Shown here in pieces: positions 34,930 through 42,412 of a stretch of DNA of 64,000 bases. The notes under the pieces are model-generated. The model was not told where the DNA came from, did no database searches, and worked only from the letters and a program-made list of their open reading frames with translations. Location of the stretch: positions 62,001 through 126,000 of the forward strand of contig NZ_JAKUJZ010000004.1 in assembly GCF_022436675.1 (NCBI RefSeq). The letters are read 5' to 3'. The translations under genes and the position numbers were made by a program. The DNA is from Rheinheimera hassiensis (GTDB lineage: Bacteria > Pseudomonadota > Gammaproteobacteria > Enterobacterales > Alteromonadaceae). Within the stretch, counting starts at the first letter, position 1. Every line of letters begins with the position of its first letter.

Positions 34930-36399
34930 GTGGCCAGAGCGTTAGATGATGGAATAAACCACGACAAGCAGTCGAAAAAAGCGTTTTATATTAAAGCAAT
35001 AGTTGGTTTTTTTGCGGTGTTGCTGTTATTGGCGCTGGTGCTGCTGGCGCTAAACTGGTTTTCAGCTTTAGCACCGGCTGGCAGCAATACGCTGCCTGCC
35101 GCGGCGGCACCTTTATCTTCAGAGTCTTTATCTGCAGAGCCTGCGCCTTCAGCGGCAGGCATGCCGGATGAACAAGCCCGTAAAGCGTTACAGCAACTGC
35201 TGTCAGACACCAACCATCAGGTTAATCAGCTGGCGGCTGATACACACCTTGCTGCCTGGCAAAGCGCTGCGGTAAATACCTTATTGCAAAACATGCAGCA
35301 AGCTTACCGCTTGTATGGCCAGCAGCTTTACAGTGAAACCGGCACCCTGTTACAGGATATTCAGCAGCAAAGCAGCGCGTTGCAGCAAAACTATACCCAG
35401 GCTTACGAAACAGCCTACCAAACCGCCAGTGCGGCTTTTGCCAATAGCGACCTGCAGGCGGCCCAACTTAACAACAGCCGGGCGCTGGCAGTAAACCCGT
35501 TATATGCGCCAGCATTGCAGCTGCAACAGCGGCTGAATGTGGCCAGCCAGGTACAAGAGCTTTGGCAGCAGGTGCGGGTAGCCCAGTTGGAAAACAATGT
35601 CAGTAAACAAAAAGCCGTGCTGGAGCAAATTCGGCAGTTAGATCCTGCGGATCAGCGCTCTGCGCAGAGTTTAGCCAGGTTAAACCAGCAAGCTCAGCAA
35701 CAATCTTTTGCTGAGGTGTTGGCGCAGGCGGTTACTGCACTGGATCAGGCCGATTATGCCACTGCCCGTCAGGCGCTAGCCCGGGCGCGTAGCATTGATA
35801 GCAACAGGCCGGAGCTAGCGAGTTTACAGCGTCGGCTGGAGGGTGCCGAAAAAGCCGGTGCAGCCGCGCAGGCAGAGCAACAAGTGCAAGTATTCAGCGA
35901 AGTGGATGAGTGGCCAACAGTGAAAATGGTGGCAGAAAATGGCCTGAAGTTAAACGCCGATAACCCGGTGTTGCAACAGGCACTGCAAAGCGCTAGCCAG
36001 ATTATTCAGGCCGGACAGCGGCTGGAGTCATTTATCGCTAACCCGCAACGTCTTACCGATGCCAACATCCGTCAGCGCGCTAACGAAGCGATTAGCGCAG
36101 CACAACCGCTGGCAGCGCAAAGCGCCCGGTTAGCGCAGCAATTAGCTCAGTTGCAGTCTTTGCTGCAGGTTCAGGCGCAAACTGTGCCGGTGTTGGTGAA
36201 AAGCGACGGCCGCACTTATATCCGCGTGCTGGGGGTGGGTAATGTGGGCGAAGTAAAAGAAAAAACCATTAATCTGGCGCCGGGGACTTATCAGTTTGAA
36301 GGTAGCTGTAAAGGCTATCGTACGGAAATTATTACTGTTGAAATCAGCCCGGCAACCCCTGCGCCTGATGTGCAATTACAATGCAAAACCCGGATTTAA
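34930..36399 (+). CDS. Single-pass membrane protein with TPR-like helices and PEGA-like end
   Basis: A 489-residue protein starting at GTG (34930). One membrane segment spans residues ~23-46, followed by a large periplasmic part. This is helical, very Gln/Ala-rich and TPR-like (ALAVNPLYAPALQLQQRL; ALARARSIDSNRPELASLQ). Residues ~418-489 form a beta-rich domain with two cysteines (GSCKGYRTEIITVEI), similar to PEGA domains. It is probably a periplasmic scaffold of the same machine as its neighbours; no known family is assigned. Confidence 0.6.
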   Translation: MARALDDGINHDKQSKKAFYIKAIVGFFAVLLLLALVLLALNWFSALAPAGSNTLPAAAAPLSSESLSAEPAPSAAGMPDEQARKALQQLLSDTNHQVNQLAADTHLAAWQSAAVNTLLQNMQQAYRLYGQQLYSETGTLLQDIQQQSSALQQNYTQAYETAYQTASAAFANSDLQAAQLNNSRALAVNPLYAPALQLQQRLNVASQVQELWQQVRVAQLENNVSKQKAVLEQIRQLDPADQRSAQSLARLNQQAQQQSFAEVLAQAVTALDQADYATARQALARARSIDSNRPELASLQRRLEGAEKAGAAAQAEQQVQVFSEVDEWPTVKMVAENGLKLNADNPVLQQALQSASQIIQAGQRLESFIANPQRLTDANIRQRANEAISAAQPLAAQSARLAQQLAQLQSLLQVQAQTVPVLVKSDGRTYIRVLGVGNVGEVKEKTINLAPGTYQFEGSCKGYRTEIITVEISPATPAPDVQLQCKTRI

Positions 36400-36411
36400 G
36401 AGGAATAAGCC

Positions 36412-38391
36412 GTGAGTCGGATTGATACATCTATCGCATCAGATAAACGCAAACGTAAATGGATGGTGCTTAGCAGTATTGTGCTACTGGCTCTGGTTAT
36501 GGCCAGCTACCTGGCCTGGCTGTTTTTACTAAAAGGATTTACTGTCACCGTACTGCCAGCTGAGGCCGCGCAAACCCAGCGCTTTGCCATGGTATCAGGT
36601 AGCGGCTTTTTTCTTGAAAACAAACTGTATTTATTGGGCTCGCGCGCGGAAATTGAGGTCAGTGCCGATAAGTTTGAGCCATTACAACGGTTGGTGCTAA
36701 GCAGTGAACAAAGCAACCTGAGTGTTACGCTGCAGCCAATGCCTGCCAGCATTCAACTGAATACGCTGCCTGAAGTGGCGGATATCAACTGGACAGTAAA
36801 TGGCCAGCTACACAGCCAGGGCCCTATGCTTATAGACCGTTTTGCGCCGGGTGAGTATCAAATCAGTGCCGAACAGCCGTATTTTCAGCCGCAAAGCCTG
36901 ACACTGACAGCTGCAATTGCCGATGAGATTGCGCAAACGCTGACACTAACACCGGTACAGGGCGAACTAACACTGGCGTCGCGCCCCGCAGGGGCCAGCG
37001 TTACGGTAAATGGTCAGGTGGTGGGTAAAACACCACTGAGTTTAGCGCAAAACGGCGGCAGCTATCAGGTGCAGGTTAACCTCGAAGGCTACGAGCCGGT
37101 TCAGGACACTATCGATATTACCCATCGCCAGCCGACGCCTGAGCGGGATTATTTTTTGCAGCCGGTGCAGGCAGTGCTTAGCATCACTACCCAGCCACAA
37201 GACGGTGTGTTGCTGCTAAATGGTAAACCTGCCAGCAGCCCGGCCAGTATTGATGCCGGTAAAGCCTATACGGTGCGTTATGAAAAGGCCGGTTACCTGG
37301 CGCAGTCGCAAAGCGTGACATTAAAACCGGCAGAGCAGCGCAGCCTGAATTTTGCTCTTAAAGCAGAAATGGGCCAGGTACGCTTTAGTGCCAATGAAAC
37401 AGCCGAAGTGCTGATCAATGGCAAACCCATGGGGCAAACCCCGTTAACCTTATCGTTGCAGGCGTTAGCACAGCAGGTTGAGTTTCGTAAAACCGGTTAT
37501 CGTACTGTAAGCCGCACTGTCACGCCCAACCAGCGGCAAACGCAGACAGTACAAGCTGAACTGCTGACAGAATTTGATGCCCGCCGCCGCGAAGGTAAAC
37601 CCTTGTTTGCCCAAACGCTGGGCATCAGCTTTGTTGGCGTGCAGTTAAAAGCCTTTACCATGGGTTCGCCAGCCAATGAGCCGGATCGGGGCCGTAACGA
37701 GCATCCGCTTAACGTTAATTTCAGCCGCAATATCTGGGTATCGGCGCATGAGATCACCGAAGCACAGTATGGTGCTTTTAAAGGGCAAACCGGCGGCTCG
37801 GCACTGCCGGTAACCCAGGTATCCTGGCAGGATGCGGTTAAATTTACTAACTGGTTAAGCGTGCAGGAAGGGCTGGCACCGTTTTATAACCTTCAGGGTG
37901 AAAGGGTGGTGGGTATTAATGCCGACAGCCCCGGCTACCGGCTGTTAACAGAAGCCGAGTGGGAGTTTGTTGCCAAGCACAACCGGCGCGCCGCCAGAAC
38001 GACTTATGTGTGGGGCAGCGAAGATCGGCTGCGCGACAAACAGGGTAACTTTGCCGATAAGTCGGTGCAGGGCCAGCAAACCTTCTTGTTCCGCGATTAT
38101 AATGATGGCTTTGCCGGTAAGGCGCCGGTAGGCAGCTTCCGTGCTGATCGGGCTGGTTTTTATGATCTTGATGGTAATGTGCGCGAATGGGTGCATGATG
38201 CTTATGCGGTAACTGCGCCTGATACCTCCAGGCAGTATACGGATTATCGCGGCGCCGCCAGTGGCCAGGGGCATGTGATCAAAGGGGCGTCTTATAAATC
38301 CGGCCGCTTAAAGGAGCTCAGAGCCAGTATCCGTAACGAAGGCACCGGGCCACAAGACGATGTCGGTTTTCGCATTGCCCGCTATCAATAG
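36412..38391 (+). CDS. PEGA-repeat protein with SUMF1/FGE-like domain
   Basis: A 659-residue protein starting at GTG, with one N-terminal membrane anchor (residues ~17-40). Three to four PEGA-type repeats lie between residues ~110 and 385 (SRPAGASVTVNGQVVGKTPL; NETAEVLINGKPMGQTPL). A C-terminal SUMF1 domain starts at about 404 (FTMGSPANEPDRGRNEHP, RLLTEAEWEFVAKH, GFYDLDGNVREWVHDAY, DDVGFRIAR). The protein contains no cysteine, so it cannot catalyse formylglycine formation like true FGE; a ligand-binding or structural role is more likely. PEGA domains often face the cell envelope. Confidence 0.85.
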   Translation: MSRIDTSIASDKRKRKWMVLSSIVLLALVMASYLAWLFLLKGFTVTVLPAEAAQTQRFAMVSGSGFFLENKLYLLGSRAEIEVSADKFEPLQRLVLSSEQSNLSVTLQPMPASIQLNTLPEVADINWTVNGQLHSQGPMLIDRFAPGEYQISAEQPYFQPQSLTLTAAIADEIAQTLTLTPVQGELTLASRPAGASVTVNGQVVGKTPLSLAQNGGSYQVQVNLEGYEPVQDTIDITHRQPTPERDYFLQPVQAVLSITTQPQDGVLLLNGKPASSPASIDAGKAYTVRYEKAGYLAQSQSVTLKPAEQRSLNFALKAEMGQVRFSANETAEVLINGKPMGQTPLTLSLQALAQQVEFRKTGYRTVSRTVTPNQRQTQTVQAELLTEFDARRREGKPLFAQTLGISFVGVQLKAFTMGSPANEPDRGRNEHPLNVNFSRNIWVSAHEITEAQYGAFKGQTGGSALPVTQVSWQDAVKFTNWLSVQEGLAPFYNLQGERVVGINADSPGYRLLTEAEWEFVAKHNRRAARTTYVWGSEDRLRDKQGNFADKSVQGQQTFLFRDYNDGFAGKAPVGSFRADRAGFYDLDGNVREWVHDAYAVTAPDTSRQYTDYRGAASGQGHVIKGASYKSGRLKELRASIRNEGTGPQDDVGFRIARYQ

Positions 38392-38421
38392 TATTAATAG
38401 TATCAATAGCAGGAGTTAAAC

Positions 38422-38529
38422 ATGAAAAAACGCATCTTACTGGCCATAGTGTTACTGGCGGTAGCGGGATCTGCGGCGGCCTATTTTGTATCTCTGGATG
38501 CGCCCCAGGATTTCCCGATTAATATCTGA
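38422..38529 (+). CDS. 35-residue membrane peptide
   Basis: A short ORF with a strong AGGAG ribosome binding site 6 bp before ATG. The peptide starts MKKRILLAIVLLAVAGSAAA and ends after a short polar tail, so it is one membrane helix or an exported peptide. It lies between the PEGA-SUMF1 gene and the ExbB-like gene, with 30- and 19-bp gaps. That layout supports it as a real small subunit of the block. Confidence 0.6.
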   Translation: MKKRILLAIVLLAVAGSAAAYFVSLDAPQDFPINI

Positions 38530-38548
38530 CGAGCGGAGCAGCACAGTT

Positions 38549-39319
38549 ATGCATAACAAAGATTCTGCCGCAATGAACCCCGGCATTATTACCAGTGTAT
38601 TGGTATTGGCGGGTTGTTTCACTCTGGTGCATTTATTTTATGAAGGCATAGTGCGGCCAACTGCAGCGGCTATTCTGGCCGCCGAAGGCAGCAGCGGCTT
38701 GTTTTCTGTCTGGGTTATTTTAAAAGATATGGAGCAGCAGGTATGTTTTTCATTGCTGCTGTTTTGCCTGTTTCTGATGGGTTATAAATTATGGCGCCTG
38801 TTGGATGAAGAAACCCTGTATACCCGCGATTTTCTGCGCGACTATGACAAAAGCCTGCCTCTGGACGTTGAGCTGGCGCTGTCAGAGTTAGAGGCCTCGT
38901 CGTACAAAGATAACCCGGCTATGGCGACCTGGATCAACTGTATCCGGCGTTTTAAAAATACCCGCAATGTGCAGCACGCTGCCGACGCTATTGAATCCTC
39001 AGTAGAAAGCCTGGCCGCGCAGCTGGAAAGCGGCAACAGTATGGTGCGCTATATTATCTGGGCCATTCCCAGTATCGGCTTTGTTGGTACCGTGCGCGGT
39101 ATTGGCCAGGCGCTGGCGCAGGCAGATAAAGCCCTGGCCGGCGACATTGCCGGTATGACAGCCTCGCTGGGCGTTGCCTTTAATTCAACCCTGGTGGCTT
39201 TGTTTATCTCGCTGATTTTAATGTATTTTATGCACATTCTTAATGGCAGGCAGGATACGATGGTGTTAAATACACAACAATCCTGTGAGAAACACCTGTT
39301 AGCGCACTTGCATAACTGA
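38549..39319 (+). CDS. ExbB/TolQ/MotA-family ion-channel subunit
   Basis: A 256-residue inner-membrane protein. Four hydrophobic segments are visible at about residues 10-35, 58-80, 160-190 and 205-235. The family core is IPSIGFVGTVRGIGQAL and SLGVAFNSTLVALF. The polar residues T181 and T214 are 33 apart, the same spacing as the functional threonines of ExbB (T148/T181). In TolQ/ExbB/MotA, such subunits surround an ExbD/TolR/MotB helix and convert ion flow into motion. The ATG at 38549 with a GGAG site is preferred over an upstream start. The flagellar motA is a separate gene at 47136. Confidence 0.9.
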   Translation: MHNKDSAAMNPGIITSVLVLAGCFTLVHLFYEGIVRPTAAAILAAEGSSGLFSVWVILKDMEQQVCFSLLLFCLFLMGYKLWRLLDEETLYTRDFLRDYDKSLPLDVELALSELEASSYKDNPAMATWINCIRRFKNTRNVQHAADAIESSVESLAAQLESGNSMVRYIIWAIPSIGFVGTVRGIGQALAQADKALAGDIAGMTASLGVAFNSTLVALFISLILMYFMHILNGRQDTMVLNTQQSCEKHLLAHLHN

Positions 39320-39329
39320 TTAGTACGCT

Positions 39330-40388
39330 ATGAGACTAAAGCGGCGCGCTGAAGATGGTTTTAATATGTCATTCCTGGATGTGATGGCATGCGGGCTGGG
39401 CGCAGTTATTCTGATCCTTATTCTGGTCGATTTTAACGCTTTTGTGCCTGAGCCGACCGATGAAACCAATAAGCTGCAGCAGGAACTAAACGCCGCCCAG
39501 CAGCAACGCGAGCAACTGCAAAAATCAATTGATGAACTGAACGACAGAATTGCACTAGAATCGTCCAGCCAGCAGGATGTTAAGCTGTCGCAAAGCGATA
39601 CCAGCAGTGATCAAAGCAAGTTACTGCAGCAAATTTCAACCGAACTGGCGGTAGTGGCCGATCTGGAAAAACAACTGGCTGCTATCGCCCGGTTACCGGT
39701 GCCGGATGCCAATGTGCAGCTAAGCGGCAGTGGCCAACAAAATTATATTACCGGCCTGAAAGTAGAAGGCGGGGAAATTGGCATTTTGCTGGATAAATCA
39801 GCGTCAATGATGGGCGAAAACCTGCTGGAAGTGCTGCGCTATATGGCTTTGCCCGATAAGCAAAAGCTGGCGCTGCCCAAATGGCAACGTAGCCGGCGCG
39901 CTGCGCAGTGGCTGTTAGCCCGCTTACCAAAGAACGCCAAAGTAACCGTAGTGGCTTTTTCTGAAGACGCCATTATGTTGGGCCAGCGTGCGGCCAGCTC
40001 TGCACAGGTATCCGATTCAATGAACGCCATAGTGCGGGATATTGGCAAGCTGGTGCCAAACGGCGGCACCAATTTGCAAATTGGCCTGCAAAAATTGCGC
40101 GAGTTGCATCCTAATGTTACTGATGTGTACTTAATTACTGATGGTTTACCAACGTTGGGTGACGGCCTTAGCGTGCGCTGTCGCGGCCTGTTAACCAGTA
40201 AAAAGTCTATTTCGTCACAGTGCCGACAAGAGCTGCTTGTTGAAACCATTAAACGCGCCGGCCAGGGGCTGCGGATGAACGTGATTTTGTTGCCGATTGA
40301 AGGTGATCCTTATGCGTCGGCAATGTACTGGAGCTGGTCGCAGGTAACACAGGGCACCTTTTTGGCCCCGGCAAAGGAGTGGCCATAG
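39330..40388 (+). CDS. ExbD/TolR-like membrane helix fused to vWA domain (1)
   Basis: A 352-residue protein. The N-terminus, FNMSFLDVMACGLGAVILIL, is an ExbD/TolR-like membrane helix with the ion-binding aspartate D17 at its start. A coiled coil follows (~45-125), then a von Willebrand factor A domain (~145-345). Its metal site is complete: D155-x-S157-x-S159, T247 and D271. It lies 10 bp after the ExbB-like gene. The arrangement implies that ion flow through ExbB-like/D17 moves a periplasmic vWA ligand-binding head; this is inference. Confidence 0.85.
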   Translation: MRLKRRAEDGFNMSFLDVMACGLGAVILILILVDFNAFVPEPTDETNKLQQELNAAQQQREQLQKSIDELNDRIALESSSQQDVKLSQSDTSSDQSKLLQQISTELAVVADLEKQLAAIARLPVPDANVQLSGSGQQNYITGLKVEGGEIGILLDKSASMMGENLLEVLRYMALPDKQKLALPKWQRSRRAAQWLLARLPKNAKVTVVAFSEDAIMLGQRAASSAQVSDSMNAIVRDIGKLVPNGGTNLQIGLQKLRELHPNVTDVYLITDGLPTLGDGLSVRCRGLLTSKKSISSQCRQELLVETIKRAGQGLRMNVILLPIEGDPYASAMYWSWSQVTQGTFLAPAKEWP

Positions 40389-41353
40389 TGGCAAGACGCA
40401 TGCGCAGGATAAAACGGCCGCCGGTAGAAATTTTTACCCTGTCGTTTCTTGATATTATCTCCTGTGCTTTTGGCGCAGTGGTATTACTGGTACTGCTGGC
40501 AAAAAATGGTGAAAGCGAAACTGAACTGGGGCCGGATAATTTAAGCACCATGGTAGAGCAGGTGTTGGCGGCCCAGCTTAACGTTGAGCTGCTAAAAGGT
40601 GCGCTATCAGATAAACAGCAGCAACTTGCCGCCGCACAGGCCCGCTCGGCCTCTGTAACTGAACAGCTAAAATCGCTGGAGTCTTCCATTCCCCGTGCAC
40701 AGCAAACGTTGCAACAACTGCAGGATCAGGCCAGCTCATTGCGTAATGAATTGCGCCAGGCCACGGCGATGCTGAATGTGCCTAAATCCACTGATAAACC
40801 GTCAGATGAAGTGGGTGGTATTCCAACCGATGCTGATTATGTGATCTTTGTTATTGATAACTCCGGCTCAATGGTATCGGGCAGTAAGTGGAATCAGGTA
40901 ATTAATGTGGTGAATGATATTTTAGTTAATCACCCGCAGATGAAAGGCTTTCAGGTGATGGCAGCCGACGGCACCTTTTTGTATCCCGGCCAGGAAGGCC
41001 AATGGCTGAGTGATTCAACCAGCATGCGCCAGCGCGCCATGGATCGGATGAAACGCTTTACCGGCGGTGGCAGTGCGCCTGAGGTGGGTATTATACGGGC
41101 GCTGGACCTGTACAGCAAAACAACGGGCAAAGTGAGCCTGTATGTATTTGGTGATGACTACCGCTCAGCCAGCCTGGATGCCATTGTCGGCACTATTACC
41201 AGCAAGAATGCCGGTACCGGTGGCGAGCCAAGATTTCGCATTCATGGTATCGGTTTTTATCGGCCATCAGGTGGTGATGCCATGCAGTTTGCTGCCTTTA
41301 TGCAGGCAGTAGCTAAGCGCAACCGCGGTGCTTTTGTCGGGCTGGCATTTTAG
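40388..41353 (+). CDS. ExbD/TolR-like membrane helix fused to vWA domain (2)
   Basis: A 321-residue paralogue-like partner of the preceding gene. GTG at 40388 overlaps the previous TAG and has AAGGAG 8 bp upstream. The N-terminus FTLSFLDIISCAFGAVVLLV carries the putative ion-binding D22. A coiled coil follows (~45-120), then a vWA domain with D157-N-S159-G-S161. The third metal ligand region reads GGGSAPEVG, so the site may be modified. The two vWA proteins probably form a heteromer on the ExbB-like channel. Confidence 0.85.
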   Translation: MARRMRRIKRPPVEIFTLSFLDIISCAFGAVVLLVLLAKNGESETELGPDNLSTMVEQVLAAQLNVELLKGALSDKQQQLAAAQARSASVTEQLKSLESSIPRAQQTLQQLQDQASSLRNELRQATAMLNVPKSTDKPSDEVGGIPTDADYVIFVIDNSGSMVSGSKWNQVINVVNDILVNHPQMKGFQVMAADGTFLYPGQEGQWLSDSTSMRQRAMDRMKRFTGGGSAPEVGIIRALDLYSKTTGKVSLYVFGDDYRSASLDAIVGTITSKNAGTGGEPRFRIHGIGFYRPSGGDAMQFAAFMQAVAKRNRGAFVGLAF

Positions 41354-41379
41354 TTATATCGGCGCAGCAAAAATTCTTT

Positions 41380-41418
41380 TAAAAAAATTTTAGTTCCGCT
41401 TTGCCGCTGTCGCTTTAA
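41380..41418 (+). promoter_or_regulatory. Weak sigma-28 promoter candidate of lafA
   Basis: TTTAGTTC followed after 12 bp by GTCGCTTT resembles the flagellar sigma-28 consensus (TAAAGTTT-N11-GCCGATAA) only in part. It is the best match in the 97-bp gap before the flagellin gene. Confidence 0.3.
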
Positions 41419-41420
41419 TT

Positions 41421-41443
41421 CTGTGAGCATCAATCACAGGAGA
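41421..41443 (+). promoter_or_regulatory. Hairpin overlapping the flagellin ribosome binding site
   Basis: CTGTGA (41421-41426) pairs with TCACAG (41434-41439). The 3' arm overlaps the AGGAGA ribosome binding site at 41438-41443, 7 bp before the flagellin start. It may adjust flagellin translation or protect the mRNA 5' end. Confidence 0.5.
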
Positions 41444-41450
41444 TTTCACG

Positions 41451-42317
41451 ATGGCTTTATCAATTCAATCCAATATGGCGTCAAAAGCGATCCAGAACCA
41501 ACTGGGCCGTACCAATAACGATTTATCAGTAGCGTTAGAGCGTTTAGGTTCAGGCTTTAAAATTAACTCTGCTAAAGATGATGCAGCAGGTTTACAAATT
41601 GCCAACCGTTTAAATGCGCAGGTACGTGGCCAGGAAGCGGCTATTTATAACTCCAACAATGCGATGTCAATGTTACAAACCGCTGAAGGCGCGTTTGAAG
41701 AGATGACAAACATTGCTTACCGGATGAAAGAGCTGGCAACGCAAGGCGCCAACGGTACCAACAACACTTCTGAATATACGGCATTAAGCTCTGAATTTGG
41801 CGCATTGTCAGATGAGCTGACTAACATTCTCAGCAATACATCTTATGGTTCAGGCACCAAGTTACTTGATGAAACCGATGGCAAACTTCAGGATGCCGTG
41901 ACTTTTCAAATTGGTGCGACGGGCGCAGAAACCTTAGAAGTTGATATCAGTACTCAGTTAGGAAATATTACCACTGCTATGACAGCAACAGAGTTTGCTG
42001 CTGGTTTCGCCAGTGGTGATGTGGCACAAGACCAAACTGATGCCAAGGCCATTATGGGTCAGGTAGATACATTACTAAATGCCATTGGCGCTGCCCGCTC
42101 TGAGCTGGGTGCCAGTATGAACCGTTTGGATCACTCTATTAATAACGTGACCAATATGATGGAAAATACTCAATCTGCAGCTGGCCAGCTGATGGACGCT
42201 GACTTTGCTAAAGAAACGTCAAATATGACTAAACAACAGCTGCTGATGAACTCAGGTATTTCTGTACTGAGCGCATCTAACAGCACGACACAAATGATTG
42301 GTTCACTGCTGCGTTAA
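41451..42317 (+). CDS. lafA: Lateral flagellin
   Basis: A 288-residue flagellin with the conserved ends: MALSIQSNMASKAIQNQL, RLGSGFKINSAKDDAAGLQI at the N-terminus and MTKQQLLMNSGISVLSASN at the C-terminus. The variable middle is short, as in lateral flagellins, and contains many Ser/Thr residues that could be glycosylated by the Maf protein. It is a single flagellin gene followed by a strong terminator. Confidence 0.97.
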   Translation: MALSIQSNMASKAIQNQLGRTNNDLSVALERLGSGFKINSAKDDAAGLQIANRLNAQVRGQEAAIYNSNNAMSMLQTAEGAFEEMTNIAYRMKELATQGANGTNNTSEYTALSSEFGALSDELTNILSNTSYGSGTKLLDETDGKLQDAVTFQIGATGAETLEVDISTQLGNITTAMTATEFAAGFASGDVAQDQTDAKAIMGQVDTLLNAIGAARSELGASMNRLDHSINNVTNMMENTQSAAGQLMDADFAKETSNMTKQQLLMNSGISVLSASNSTTQMIGSLLR

Positions 42318-42349
42318 TTTTAACGTTAACAGTAACGATAGTGTTATAA

Positions 42350-42380
42350 CCCTGCTGGCGTTAGCTGGCGGGGTATTTTT
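42350..42380 (+). terminator. Terminator after lafA
   Basis: CCCTGCTGGC (42350-42359) pairs with GCTGGCGGGG (42364-42373) using three G-U pairs and a GTTA loop, followed by TATTTTT. It separates the highly expressed flagellin gene from fliD. Confidence 0.75.
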
Positions 42381-42412
42381 CAAGCATTAGCTGATGGTAG
42401 AAGGTTTACATT

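Noticed and set aside
37620-38391. Functional formylglycine-generating enzyme
   Set aside because: The active-site cysteines are missing; the entire protein has no cysteine, and no sulfatase gene is nearby.
38549-41353. Zorya defence system
   Set aside because: ExbB/MotA-like and membrane-anchored partner proteins recall ZorA/ZorB, but the partner has vWA rather than OmpA-like domains, and no ZorC, ZorD or ZorE homologue is present.
41421-41439. Possible CRP site TGTGA-N-TCACA before lafA
   Set aside because: The spacer is 7 bp instead of the 6 bp of the CRP consensus, and the site lies just before the start codon, overlapping the ribosome binding site. An RNA hairpin explains it better.
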